From: an uncultured Oleiphilus sp.
Lineage (GTDB): Bacteria; Pseudomonadota; Gammaproteobacteria; Pseudomonadales; Oleiphilaceae
Assembly (NCBI GenBank): GCA_913020495.1
Contig: CAJWBJ010000016.1
Location: forward strand, 1 to 51,070
Direction of reading: 5' to 3'
Length of the DNA: 51,070 nt
Positions 9,014 to 17,532 of this stretch are shown one piece after another (within the stretch, counting starts at the first letter, position 1; each line of letters starts with the position of its first letter). The notes under the pieces were generated by a model. The model had not been told where the DNA came from. It worked only from the letters and a program-made list of their open reading frames with translations, and did not search any database. The position numbers and the translations under genes are program-made.

Positions 9014-11167
9014 ATGAAAATACGTTTGAAAATCGTTCTAGTTTCAAGTCTCAGTCTTATCGTAGCGATGGCTGTTACTCAGGTTCTGAATATGAATCTT
9101 TTTAGTAGTACCCAAAATCAGGTGCAAGAGGTGACTGAAGAATTACTTTACGATGAGTTGGGTGAGCGACTACTAAGTACAGGTCGATATGAAGGTGAAA
9201 AAATTTCTGGTCAACTTAATCGCGCTATGATGAGTGCTCGTAGTTTGCGCTCAGCAGTGGAGGCGCTTCGCTTGGAGGCTAGAGAACAGCCTGAAGCACT
9301 AAAACAAATTCGACCTCGTATTTTAAACGTTTTATACCGAATGCTGGAGAATGAACCTGATTTCATTGGCTCCTATACCGGCTTCGAACCTAACGCGCTG
9401 GACAATGCTGACAGTTCTGTCCCGAAGATGTTGGGGCAAGATGATAACGGGCGATTCATACCTTGGGTCTATCCGGACCCGGGTTCAAAACAAAAACTGG
9501 TTGAACCTCTCCTAGGCATGGAAAGTCAAGAACGTGATGCTAACGGTATCAGAGCTGGCGAATATTATCTCTGTTCGAAAGAGACTAAACAGGATTGCGT
9601 CATTGACCCTTATCTTTACCCGTTAGGAAATGAAGAAGTGCTTCTAACAAGTATGGTGACGCCAATGTTGGATAATGGCACTTTTCTTGGGATTGCTGGG
9701 ATAGACCTACCTGTACCCTTTATTCAGAAAATTGCTGAAGAAGTTAGTGCGGGACTCTATGAGGGAGATAGCATCGTGGTGATTGCCAGCCATATCGGAA
9801 TTGTATCGGGCCACAGTGTTGACTCTAAATTACTTGGAAAAGGGGTCTCCACGGTACTGGGTAATGAGAACGCAGAAATGTTAAGTGCAATACAAGCGCA
9901 TAAAACTGCTTTTATTAAAACAGAGTCGCGCTTGGTGGCAGTGGTGCCTTTCAATATTGGTGATCTGAAAAAGCCATGGACAATTTCAATCTCAGTACCG
10001 ATTGAAAAAGCCGCAGCCTCCTTGGTAGCGCTCAATAAAACCCTAGAAGATAAAAAATCAGAGGCTTGGAATTACTCAATACTTCTATCATTAGTCTGTA
10101 TAGCCGTTGCCATGCTTGTCATTATTTTAGTGGCGGACTCAATCACAAAGGCTCTGACTCAAGCCGTTAAATTTTCTAATTCTCTGGCCGAAGGAGACTT
10201 AAGATCATCTATTGAAGTTAAAGGCAAAGATGAGACTGGTCAATTACTGTCGTCTATGGATTCAATGAGTCGCAAACTTATTGAGGTAGTGCAACAAATA
10301 CAAGATAACTCTAACCAGATTTCCTCAGCAGCAGCTCAAGTGAGTGATACAGCGAACTCATTAAGCGGTGCAGCCAGTGAACAAGCTGCCAGTGTTGAAC
10401 AAACCAGTGCATCAGTTGAACAAATGGGAGCGTCCATTAACCAAAATAATGAAAATGCACAAATTACAGATAAAATTGCTACGGAGTCAGCTGTTGCTGC
10501 TTCAGAAGGTGGCGAGTCAGTTGCTGGAACGGTGACCGCGATGACTCAAATTGCAGAGAAAATATCAATCATTGAAGACATCGCATACCAAACCAATATG
10601 CTTGCACTTAATGCAGCCATCGAGGCCGCTCGAGCCGGAGAGCATGGTAAGGGCTTTGCCGTTGTTGCCGCTGAAGTTAGGAAACTTGCCGAACGAAGCC
10701 AGGTTGCGGCATCAGAAATCAGTACGCTTACTGACGGTAGCGTTAAAGTGGCACAAAAAGCGGGCAGTCTGCTTGAAAAAATGGTTCCGGATGTGACTAA
10801 GACGGCACAATTGGTTCAGGAGATTAGTGCCGCTTCGGAAGAACAATCTAGCGGCGTAGGGCAAATAACCAGTGCGATGCAGCAACTAGACAAAGTGACT
10901 CAGCAAAATGCGGCAGGCTCAGAAGAACTGGCAGCCACAGCGGAACAAATGCAGGCTCAGTCTGAAAATTTGCAACAAGTAGTTGGTTTTTTCCGTTTGG
11001 CATCAGGCTTAAATGTATCAGGGGCGCCCTCTACACCATATAAACCAATGAGTTCTGATAGCGCACCTCTGGCTTCATCTGAGACGTTACCAGAAAACAC
11101 GCCCACATCAAATAATACCATTAATGATGCCGTTAAGCTTGATGAGTCAAAGTTCAAACGATTCTAA
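9014..11167 (+). CDS. Methyl-accepting chemotaxis protein with Cache sensor
   Basis: Transmembrane chemoreceptor of 717 residues. It has an N-terminal membrane helix (about 8-30), a large periplasmic double-Cache-like domain (about 40-345), a second membrane helix (about 352-375), HAMP, and a cytoplasmic signalling domain. The hairpin tip that binds CheA/CheW is present as [16 protein letters not shown]...[16 protein letters not shown]. Glutamine/glutamate-rich methylation segments flank it. The C-terminus lacks an NWETF-type tether for CheR. The ATG at 9014 follows AAGGA about 10 nt upstream. It sits between the TonB receptor and a solute-binding protein gene, so it may sense a ligand handled by its neighbours. 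No che genes are in the window, so it must work with a chemotaxis core elsewhere. Confidence 0.94.
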   Translation: MKIRLKIVLVSSLSLIVAMAVTQVLNMNLFSSTQNQVQEVTEELLYDELGERLLSTGRYEGEKISGQLNRAMMSARSLRSAVEALRLEAREQPEALKQIRPRILNVLYRMLENEPDFIGSYTGFEPNALDNADSSVPKMLGQDDNGRFIPWVYPDPGSKQKLVEPLLGMESQERDANGIRAGEYYLCSKETKQDCVIDPYLYPLGNEEVLLTSMVTPMLDNGTFLGIAGIDLPVPFIQKIAEEVSAGLYEGDSIVVIASHIGIVSGHSVDSKLLGKGVSTVLGNENAEMLSAIQAHKTAFIKTESRLVAVVPFNIGDLKKPWTISISVPIEKAAASLVALNKTLEDKKSEAWNYSILLSLVCIAVAMLVIILVADSITKALTQAVKFSNSLAEGDLRSSIEVKGKDETGQLLSSMDSMSRKLIEVVQQIQDNSNQISSAAAQVSDTANSLSGAASEQAASVEQTSASVEQMGASINQNNENAQITDKIATESAVAASEGGESVAGTVTAMTQIAEKISIIEDIAYQTNMLALNAAIEAARAGEHGKGFAVVAAEVRKLAERSQVAASEISTLTDGSVKVAQKAGSLLEKMVPDVTKTAQLVQEISAASEEQSSGVGQITSAMQQLDKVTQQNAAGSEELAATAEQMQAQSENLQQVVGFFRLASGLNVSGAPSTPYKPMSSDSAPLASSETLPENTPTSNNTINDAVKLDESKFKRF

Positions 11168-11359
11168 GGGCATGTAAAAACAGAAGTGAACCTTAAATTG
11201 GACACTTAATGACGACTTTGTCGCAGGTTTTTCTCTATGGAGCATGACTGGTTTTAAACGACTAGGGTTTAATTATGGGGTTCAAGAATTTTTTGAATGT
11301 ACCTCCGTCGGAAGAGTTGAACTCTTTAGGTGGTTAATATAATACGAAGGGTAACAACT

Positions 11360-12235
11360 TTGCGAGCCATGCTAGCAAGTACTCTACTGGTATTGTCCTT
11401 TATACCAGTATCTGCTTTTACGCAGGAAAAACCGACTATACGTTGGTTAACCTGGGAGCAATCTCCTAACTTCATAACTAAGGGGGAATATGCTGGTCAA
11501 GGTTTGGGTGACTCTTTTACCAAGGCTTTACAGCTCAAACTTCCTCAATATCAGCATGAAAACATTATTAGTAATACTCGACGATATAACCTTCTGATTC
11601 GTGAAGAAAATGTCTGTGTTGCATGGGCCTGGATAATTCCTGGTAGCAAAGAATACAGGGTGCATAGTAGGGCGGTTTCATTAGCACCACCTACAGGAAT
11701 TTTAACCTTAAAAGCAAAGCAGGATTTGTTTGGTAAACCGGGAGAGATACTATCCTTAGAAAGTTTGCTTCTAAAGTCGGACCTTACATTAGGGTATCTG
11801 GAGGATATGAGTTATTCCAAAAAGGTGAATGACTTGCTTGAGCAAAACAGGGGCAAGGAAAATGTTCATTTTTCCTCACGAGGGGAGGTTGAATTTCATT
11901 TATCAATGCTGGATAGAGAGCGATTGGACTATTTTTTTGCATTTTCTGCCCAAGCTATTTTTGATGCTGAAATAAGAGGTATTCCAAATAAATATCAGTT
12001 TTATAATATCGAAGAGATACCAATGTATTCGAGCCTGCACTCTCATTGTTCAAAAACGTCTTTTGGCAAAGAAGTGATGGCAGAGATAGATAAAGTTATT
12101 ACTAATGAAATGCTAATGGATCAGCTATCTAATGTTGAGCGTTGGTATGGTAAAAATGCAAAATACCGAGAAGTTTTTAAGGACTATGTCATAAACCAGA
12201 ACCCCAATAAATTTGTTGCGCACCCTGGGGAATAG
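11360..12235 (+). CDS. Orphan periplasmic solute-binding-like protein
   Basis: Secreted protein of about 291 residues resembling family 3 solute-binding proteins (IRWLTWEQSPNFI start; GYLEDMSYSKKVNDLL and YYFAFSAQAIFD-like lobes). The frame opens at GTG 11330, which has only a weak ribosome binding site. A TTG at 11360 is preceded by GAAGGG (11346-11351) at 8 nt spacing and gives a compact signal peptide ending near SAFTQE; the next ATG is at 11369. I favour TTG. The coding region lies about 190 bp after the chemoreceptor on the same strand. No transporter genes are nearby. It may present a ligand to the chemoreceptor or simply be an orphan binding protein; the ligand is unknown. Confidence 0.72.
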   Translation: MRAMLASTLLVLSFIPVSAFTQEKPTIRWLTWEQSPNFITKGEYAGQGLGDSFTKALQLKLPQYQHENIISNTRRYNLLIREENVCVAWAWIIPGSKEYRVHSRAVSLAPPTGILTLKAKQDLFGKPGEILSLESLLLKSDLTLGYLEDMSYSKKVNDLLEQNRGKENVHFSSRGEVEFHLSMLDRERLDYFFAFSAQAIFDAEIRGIPNKYQFYNIEEIPMYSSLHSHCSKTSFGKEVMAEIDKVITNEMLMDQLSNVERWYGKNAKYREVFKDYVINQNPNKFVAHPGE

Positions 12236-12442
12236 CTGGCAGCACCGATGGGGGAATGGCCTTTGAGTCTATTTGGTAAATATTGTGGCGGTATAGGATG
12301 CTGAAGCCGGAGAGTTATTATCAAGAAAATGAAGAAATACTTCCTAAACTGATTTTATAGAACGTTATTTGTGATTCAACATCACGCCTTCCCAGAGCTG
12401 GTCTACACTAAATGAAATAAGAAATGATTGGAGACGTTTTTA

Positions 12443-13306
12443 GTGACAAGTACCACAATTGAATTTAGCCCTCAAGGTCAAGAAATATCCATTTATTTAG
12501 ATAGTTTAGTGAGTCAAGGTAAAATTGAAGTCCCGATGCTTCCTGACGTAGCAAGTCGAGTATTGGCTTTATCTAATGATCCCGATTCAGATGCAGCACA
12601 ACTCGCCAAACTAATACAAGGTGATCAAGCGTTAGCTGGCCACGTCATGCGTATTGCTAACTCAGCAGCTTATACACCCAATGCATCAATGATTTCCTTA
12701 CAGCAAGCGATCGCCCGTCTAGGGATGGGAGTTCTTACTGAAATATCACTAGTCGCATCGTTAAACAGTAAAATGTTTGATGCCCCAGGTTTTGAGGGGC
12801 GTATAGTCGATATTTGGAGTCATGCATTGTGCACTGGACTCTGGGGAAAAGAAGTTGCCAGAGTGAGTAGAAAGAATGTTGAAGCATCGTTTTTATGTGG
12901 ATTGCTGCATAGCATTGGTCGGCCGGTAGCTCTGCAATCTATTTCTGAATGCATCCGTGATAAGAATTACTCAATTTCCCATGAAGAAGTCTTGTTGTTG
13001 GAGCAAAAATTTCATGTGGCTTTTGGTGTCGCCGTAGTTGAAAAATGGGGGATGCCCATTATCGTACAGGAATCGGTGCAGCATTATCAAAGCTATAGTG
13101 ACGCCAAGCGTAATGCAGAGCAAGCAATGGTGGTCAACGGTGCATCAAAATTGGCAACTGTGATGCTTGACCCAAATGAAGATGGCTTTGATGACGTTTT
13201 AAACGATGGTGTGTTTGCAGCTTTAAACTTGTATGAAAATGATATTGAAACACTTAAAAATAAAGGGGATATTGTGAAATCCGGTTTTGAGGCGATGCGA
13301 GTATGA
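12443..13306 (+). CDS. HDOD-domain signalling protein
   Basis: Cytoplasmic HDOD protein of about 287 residues. The frame opens at TTG 12428, but GTG 12443 has GGAG at 12430-12433 with 9 nt spacing and is the better start. The HDOD domain (about 20-220) begins with the classic VPMLPDVASRVLALSNDP segment, followed by LAKLIQGDQALAGHVMRIANSAAY and LQQAIARLGM. HDOD is a non-catalytic relative of the HD phosphohydrolases, often found in chemotaxis and c-di-GMP circuits. A residual LLHSIGRPVAL segment replaces the metal-binding HD. Its stop codon overlaps the sthA start by 4 nt (ATGA), so the two are translationally coupled. Confidence 0.88.
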   Translation: MTSTTIEFSPQGQEISIYLDSLVSQGKIEVPMLPDVASRVLALSNDPDSDAAQLAKLIQGDQALAGHVMRIANSAAYTPNASMISLQQAIARLGMGVLTEISLVASLNSKMFDAPGFEGRIVDIWSHALCTGLWGKEVARVSRKNVEASFLCGLLHSIGRPVALQSISECIRDKNYSISHEEVLLLEQKFHVAFGVAVVEKWGMPIIVQESVQHYQSYSDAKRNAEQAMVVNGASKLATVMLDPNEDGFDDVLNDGVFAALNLYENDIETLKNKGDIVKSGFEAMRV

Positions 13307-14703
13307 AACAATTTGATGTGATCGTAATTGGCAGCGGCCCAGCGGGGCAAAAAGCTGCAGTACAAGCCTCTAAAGCAGGTAAAAACGTGGCTATAATTGA
13401 GCGAGATCAATACCTCGGCGGCGCATGCGTTCATCGCGGAACGATACCGAGTAAAACACTGCGTGAAAATGCGTTACGCGTAAAAAAAATGCGTGAGAAT
13501 GCCGCACTATGTAACTTTGAATTAGCGGAAGATACAGAAATGTCTACGTTAATCGATCGCTTGCATAAAGTTTTAAAAGCTCATGATGGTTTTATGGTGA
13601 GCCAGATAGAGCGTAATAATATAGAACGTATCCATGGTCGTGCTAAATTTATCTCAGCCAATGAAATTGAAATTACCAAAGTACGAGGTGAGTCTGAAAA
13701 CTGCCAAGGAAAGTCCTTTGTGATTGCTTCGGGGTCAATTCCATGTAAACCAGCTAATATCCCTGTCGACCATGAAAATATTTTTGATAGTGATTCTATT
13801 CTCACCATGCTTTATTTACCTAAAAGTTTAACCGTTTTGGGTGGCGGTGTTATAGCCAGTGAATATGCCTCGATCTTTCAAGCCTTGGGTGTCAAAGTAA
13901 CTATGGTAGATCGTTATCCATTACCGTTAGGTTTTATGGATAGTGACTTAACTGAAAAATTTGTTCATGCTTTCCAAGAAATGGGAGGAAAGTGGTTAGG
14001 TGAAAAAAATGTCAGCTCAGTAGAGTGGGATGGATTATCGCAAGTTATCACAACTTGTGATGATGGCACTGTGGTTAAGTCATCAAAGTTACTTTGTGCC
14101 GCAGGGAGAGAGGCAAATGTAAAAGATTTGTACCTTGAAAATGCTGGTCTGGATTTAAATGAGTATGGCAATATTTCAGTTGATGAATTGCTGCAAACTC
14201 AAGTTTCGCACATCTATGCCGCAGGGGATGTAATCGGCCCACCCTCACTGGCTTCAGCATCAATGGAGCAGGGGCGAAGGGCGAGTTGCAATGCATTAGG
14301 TATTGAAGTTGGCCCCATGAGTAAAACAATTCCGTCGGGTATTTATGGTATTCCAGAATTATCAGCCGTAGGACTAACTGAGCAACAGGCCAATAAAGAA
14401 CACGGAAAAATTACCATAGGGCGTGCAAATTTTGAAGAAATTTCACGAGGACAAATAAATGGTATCCGCGATGGAATGTTAAAGATTATTTGTGACGAGA
14501 ATGGCGAGAAAATACTTGGCGTCCAAATAGTTGGTGAGGGTGCGACTGAATTAATTCATATTGGTCAGATGGCAATGTTATCTAATGCGAATGTAGATAT
14601 TTTTGTTGAGAGCATTTTTAACTTCCCAACATTAGCTGAGGCCTATCGTGTTGCGGCACTTACCGTGATAGGCCAACGAGCTAGTCATGCTGATAAATAT
14701 TAG
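13303..14703 (+). CDS. sthA: Soluble pyridine nucleotide transhydrogenase
   Basis: FAD flavoprotein that transfers hydride between NADPH and NAD+, balancing reducing power in the cytoplasm. The 466-residue length equals that of E. coli SthA. Visible are the FAD-binding GSGPAGQKAAVQASK near the N-terminus, the GGACVHRGTIPSKTLRE active segment, the NAD(P)-binding VLGGGVIASEYASIFQALG, the FAD-contacting IYAAGDVIGPPSLASAS, and the dimer segment ending in FNFPTLAEAYRVAAL. The redox-active segment has one cysteine, not the CxxxxC disulfide of lipoamide dehydrogenase or glutathione reductase, which supports transhydrogenase over those relatives. It is translationally coupled to the HDOD gene upstream. 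A palindrome lies downstream at 14739. Confidence 0.92.
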   Translation: MKQFDVIVIGSGPAGQKAAVQASKAGKNVAIIERDQYLGGACVHRGTIPSKTLRENALRVKKMRENAALCNFELAEDTEMSTLIDRLHKVLKAHDGFMVSQIERNNIERIHGRAKFISANEIEITKVRGESENCQGKSFVIASGSIPCKPANIPVDHENIFDSDSILTMLYLPKSLTVLGGGVIASEYASIFQALGVKVTMVDRYPLPLGFMDSDLTEKFVHAFQEMGGKWLGEKNVSSVEWDGLSQVITTCDDGTVVKSSKLLCAAGREANVKDLYLENAGLDLNEYGNISVDELLQTQVSHIYAAGDVIGPPSLASASMEQGRRASCNALGIEVGPMSKTIPSGIYGIPELSAVGLTEQQANKEHGKITIGRANFEEISRGQINGIRDGMLKIICDENGEKILGVQIVGEGATELIHIGQMAMLSNANVDIFVESIFNFPTLAEAYRVAALTVIGQRASHADKY

Positions 14704-14738
14704 TCTGTCACCCAATTAGAACACCTCGCACCTCAGTC

Positions 14739-14764
14739 ATTCCGGTAGTTTTTTAAGCCGGAAT
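14739..14764. repeat. Palindrome of the GTCATTCCGG...CCGGAATCCAG type
   Basis: ATTCCGG (14739-14745) and CCGGAAT (14758-14764) form a perfect 7-bp stem with a T-rich 12-nt loop, flanked by GTC on the left and CCAG on the right. This resembles the dispersed intergenic palindromes (gtcattcc...ggaatccag) common in many proteobacteria. It lies between the converging sthA and glutathione transferase-like genes and could also act as a weak terminator, though no T-run follows it. Only this one copy is visible in the window. Confidence 0.55.
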
Positions 14765-14866
14765 CCAGTTCCTTATATCTGCATCGGTATGAATAAATGG
14801 ACCCCAACTAAAGAGTGAGAAAAACTATAGCTTAAAGAAAGTACTGTCCCACACATGCTCTTATTG

Positions 14867-15640
14867 CTAAAGCGATAGTGGAAGTTCAAGAAACTCAGAA
14901 TAAATAAAGTCCCTGTGTTCTATAAGTATTGGGCTGAGGGCAGCTAATACTTGCTCATCGAGTGTTTCAAATACGGTACGAATTGTCTCGTCCATTGGAC
15001 ACTGTTCTGCAGGCAATGGTTTGAAATAAGCCATAAACGTTGCGCTATAAATATCGACGGCAGAAAGTGTTGAGCCAACATAAAAGCGTTTACCAGCATT
15101 ATGCTGCATCTTTAGACGTGCTGTCAGCATATTCAATAGTTCTATAATTCGTGCACTACTGTCTGTCGATTGTTGTTGGTGGTAACCATATTTATAAGCC
15201 AGATATTTGGCGATCATTTCTGGAAAACCGCCTTTTTCACCCTTCAAACCTTTGTGTACACCTTCGAGTCTTCGAACCCAGCCTAGACCCATCTCTCCAC
15301 ATATGTCGTGGCAAAGTTTCAAAGTAAGCGCGCGGTCTGTTGGGTCTTCTGGCAAGAGAGTGCGTTCAGGTGATAAGCGTTCTGCGAGTAAGAGTATATC
15401 TTTCCAGCTTGAATGCGGTGCTTCATTTTCATAGATGGCGACAGGAGCACTTGGTGAACCCGCCCAGTTTGCCATCTCTTTATCGTGTGGGTTGTGATAA
15501 ACCGCTGAAAAAGGTATTTTCTTGATATGAAAAATACCTTTTGCCGCTTCTCCCCAAGGGCTAGGTAAACCACCCACGACGATCATTCGTAAGCCTGTAG
15601 GCTCTTTAGCTTGATTATAGTCAATGTATTTTATCGGCAC
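14867..15640 (-). CDS. Glutathione S-transferase-like protein
   Basis: Cytoplasmic protein of 257 residues with a GST layout. The N-terminal thioredoxin-like lobe (about 15-95) has GGLPSPWGEAAKGIFHIKKIPF and a SAPVAIYENE strand-turn corresponding to the cis-proline glutathione site. The C-terminal helical lobe (about 105-250) has the YVGSTLSAVDIYSATFMAYF segment, which matches the GST N-capping box region. The thiol-activating position reads S-P-W-G, so the class is unclear and conjugating activity is not certain. It is divergent from a LysR regulator (243 bp apart), which by common architecture may control it. The ATG at 15640 gives full length. Confidence 0.78.
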   Translation of the reverse strand: MPIKYIDYNQAKEPTGLRMIVVGGLPSPWGEAAKGIFHIKKIPFSAVYHNPHDKEMANWAGSPSAPVAIYENEAPHSSWKDILLLAERLSPERTLLPEDPTDRALTLKLCHDICGEMGLGWVRRLEGVHKGLKGEKGGFPEMIAKYLAYKYGYHQQQSTDSSARIIELLNMLTARLKMQHNAGKRFYVGSTLSAVDIYSATFMAYFKPLPAEQCPMDETIRTVFETLDEQVLAALSPILIEHRDFIYSEFLELPLSL

Positions 15641-15782
15641 TATTCTATCCTCAATTACTGCATTAGATTTAATATCTTATGATTGGTTCAGAGGGGAAGA
15701 CATTTTCACCGACTGATATTTGATGAGTTTTATAATCTAAGAAAGTGACGGGATTTACAAACACGAAATTCTTACTATTAAA

Positions 15783-15810
15783 TTAGAATTTCTAACTTAA
15801 CTTGTTAGAA
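15783..15810. promoter_or_regulatory. Candidate LysR operator: three TTAGAA half-sites
   Basis: In the gap between the GST-like and LysR genes, TTAGAA (15783-15788) is paired with TTCTAA (15790-15795) around a single T, and another TTAGAA lies at 15805-15810. The arrangement is an inverted repeat followed by a second one sharing the middle half-site, with 9 nt between. The position suits a shared operator for the divergent pair. No binding evidence can be seen from sequence alone. Confidence 0.4.
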
Positions 15811-15882
15811 TTAAGCTATCGTTTGTTATTTATTACATCAATAGATCTAAACTATTTTTGATACATTGGGTTGATAACTATT

Positions 15883-16773
15883 ATGTCTAATATGCCACGT
15901 CTGCCACCCATTCAATACCTTACTGCTTTTGTCGCATCTGCAAATCATCGCAGTTTTAAAGTTGCTGCCGAAGAATTACATGTCAGTCCTTCTGCAATCA
16001 GTCAACAAATAAAAACCTTAGAAACGTATGTTGGACTCACGTTATTCAGCCGAAAGAAAAGAGAGGTTCAATTAACTAAAGCGGGTGAAGACTTCTACCA
16101 AGTAGCAAAAAAAACGATAAGAACTTATGAAGTGGGCTATGCCCAATTCGGATCTCAGTATTTTTCATCATCCATAACAATTAGCATGATTCCTTATATT
16201 GCAAATGAGGTGGTGATTCCTCAGTTATCTTCTTTCCATGAAGTCTATCCAGACTTTAATCTTTTGGTCGAAAGCAGTGCCAAGTTGGAAAATTTGGAGC
16301 CCGGTAAGTTAGACGCAGCGATACGTTTTGGAATTCCACCTTGGGGGGATTATGATGTTGCGCTTATTTCAAATGTGAAAACTAATCTGGTCGCCTCCAA
16401 AGATTATATAGAAAAATACCCTGTGATATGTCTATCGGACTTTAAAAACCAGACACTCATCCATATTCGATCTCAAGTTAATGACTGGCAACGGCTAATG
16501 GATCATATGAACTATCAATTCACACCAAAAAAAGAACTCTTCTTTGATTCATACGACGCGGCTGTAAGAGCTGCTGAAGAAGGCTTGGGTATTGCTATTG
16601 GTGTTTTTCCTATAACAAAGCGTATGGTTAGTGAAGGGCGCTTAAGTCTCGTTTCAGAGCGGTTTATGACAATTCAAGAAGCTTTTTATCTAGTGACACC
16701 CGTTAATACCTACAAAGAAAAAAGCAATCAGATTATTTTGGCTTGGTTAAAAACTTTATTTAATGAAGCTTAA
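15883..16773 (+). CDS. LysR-family transcriptional regulator (GcvA-like)
   Basis: DNA-binding regulator of 296 residues. The frame opens at TTG 15871 but ATG 15883 is the likelier start (MSNMPRLPPIQYLTAF). The winged helix-turn-helix lies at about residues 10-70: RSFKVAAEELHVSPSAISQQ followed by IKTLETYVGLTLFSR and LTKAGEDFY. A LysR substrate domain (about 90-290) follows, with DAAIRFGIPPWGDYD and AAEEGLGIAIGVFPITKR typical of GcvA-like members. It is divergent from the GST-like gene and probably regulates it and itself. The effector is unknown. Confidence 0.9.
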   Translation: MSNMPRLPPIQYLTAFVASANHRSFKVAAEELHVSPSAISQQIKTLETYVGLTLFSRKKREVQLTKAGEDFYQVAKKTIRTYEVGYAQFGSQYFSSSITISMIPYIANEVVIPQLSSFHEVYPDFNLLVESSAKLENLEPGKLDAAIRFGIPPWGDYDVALISNVKTNLVASKDYIEKYPVICLSDFKNQTLIHIRSQVNDWQRLMDHMNYQFTPKKELFFDSYDAAVRAAEEGLGIAIGVFPITKRMVSEGRLSLVSERFMTIQEAFYLVTPVNTYKEKSNQIILAWLKTLFNEA

Positions 16774-16909
16774 AATTCATTCAAATAGTTTAACTTGGAA
16801 AGACATAATTAAACGCTAGCGCTGAAGAGCCTGTGATTAGTAGCTCTTTTCCTATTAATACCTATACTAAATTAAGAAATAATATGATTGGTAGCTTTGG
16901 AGCATTAAA

Positions 16910-17524
16910 ATGCTGAGATTGCTTTTGCTTACCTTGTTTTATGTTCATTCTGCCTTAGCGGAGAATGTCGTTATTTCAGAGGTTTTACCTGCTGGAACGT
17001 TGATAAAGCAGTTGAAGTTAGGTGGGCATATTATTTACATGCGTCATAGCATCACTAATCGAGACCAAAAAGATACTAATAGATTAGATCTGGATGATTG
17101 TAGTGGCCAGAGGAATTTATCTGAAGTCGGGGTGCAGCAAGCTAATAATATTGGCGCAGCGATTAGATCTCTAAATATCCCATTTTCTGATATTTTATCC
17201 AGCCCCTACTGTCGATGCAGGGACACGGCTAAATTAACTTTTGGTGAAATTCGCATAGAACCAAATCTTCAATTCTCGATAAGCAAAAATGAACAAGAGT
17301 CAAAACGTCTCGGAGATCGTTTATATTTGATGATGATGGAAACCAAAGTCAGCGCAAAAAATATCGCTTTTGTGGGTCATACCTCAAACCTTAAAGATGG
17401 TCTGGGAATCTGGCCAAAACCTGAAGGGGCAATGGCTGTGTTTCAAAAACAGAAAAAATCACTTGTTTACAAAGGAATGATTAAACCAGATGACTGGCCC
17501 GATGATAAATACAAAAGCTTGTAG
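16910..17524 (+). CDS. Secreted histidine phosphatase (phosphoglycerate mutase-like superfamily)
   Basis: Protein of 204 residues with a signal peptide (cleavage near SALAENV) and a histidine phosphatase branch 1 fold. The phospho-acceptor motif reads MRHS (IIYMRHSITNRDQ), a variant of the usual RHG. The SSPYCRCRDTAKL segment carries a conserved arginine, and the second catalytic histidine is in FVGHTSNL. A short D-rich stretch follows the first motif, as in SixA-like members. The start ATG at 16910 has GGAG 8 nt upstream. It lies 8 nt before a PAS-GGDEF-EAL gene, so the two are probably one operon. A periplasmic phosphatase role is likely; the substrate is unknown. Confidence 0.82.
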   Translation: MLRLLLLTLFYVHSALAENVVISEVLPAGTLIKQLKLGGHIIYMRHSITNRDQKDTNRLDLDDCSGQRNLSEVGVQQANNIGAAIRSLNIPFSDILSSPYCRCRDTAKLTFGEIRIEPNLQFSISKNEQESKRLGDRLYLMMMETKVSAKNIAFVGHTSNLKDGLGIWPKPEGAMAVFQKQKKSLVYKGMIKPDDWPDDKYKSL

Positions 17525-17532
17525 TTATTTGT

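Noticed and set aside
11244..11342. 32-codon plus-strand frame before the binding-protein gene
   Set aside because: No ribosome binding site at usable spacing (GGAG is 1 nt from the ATG) and no recognisable sequence.
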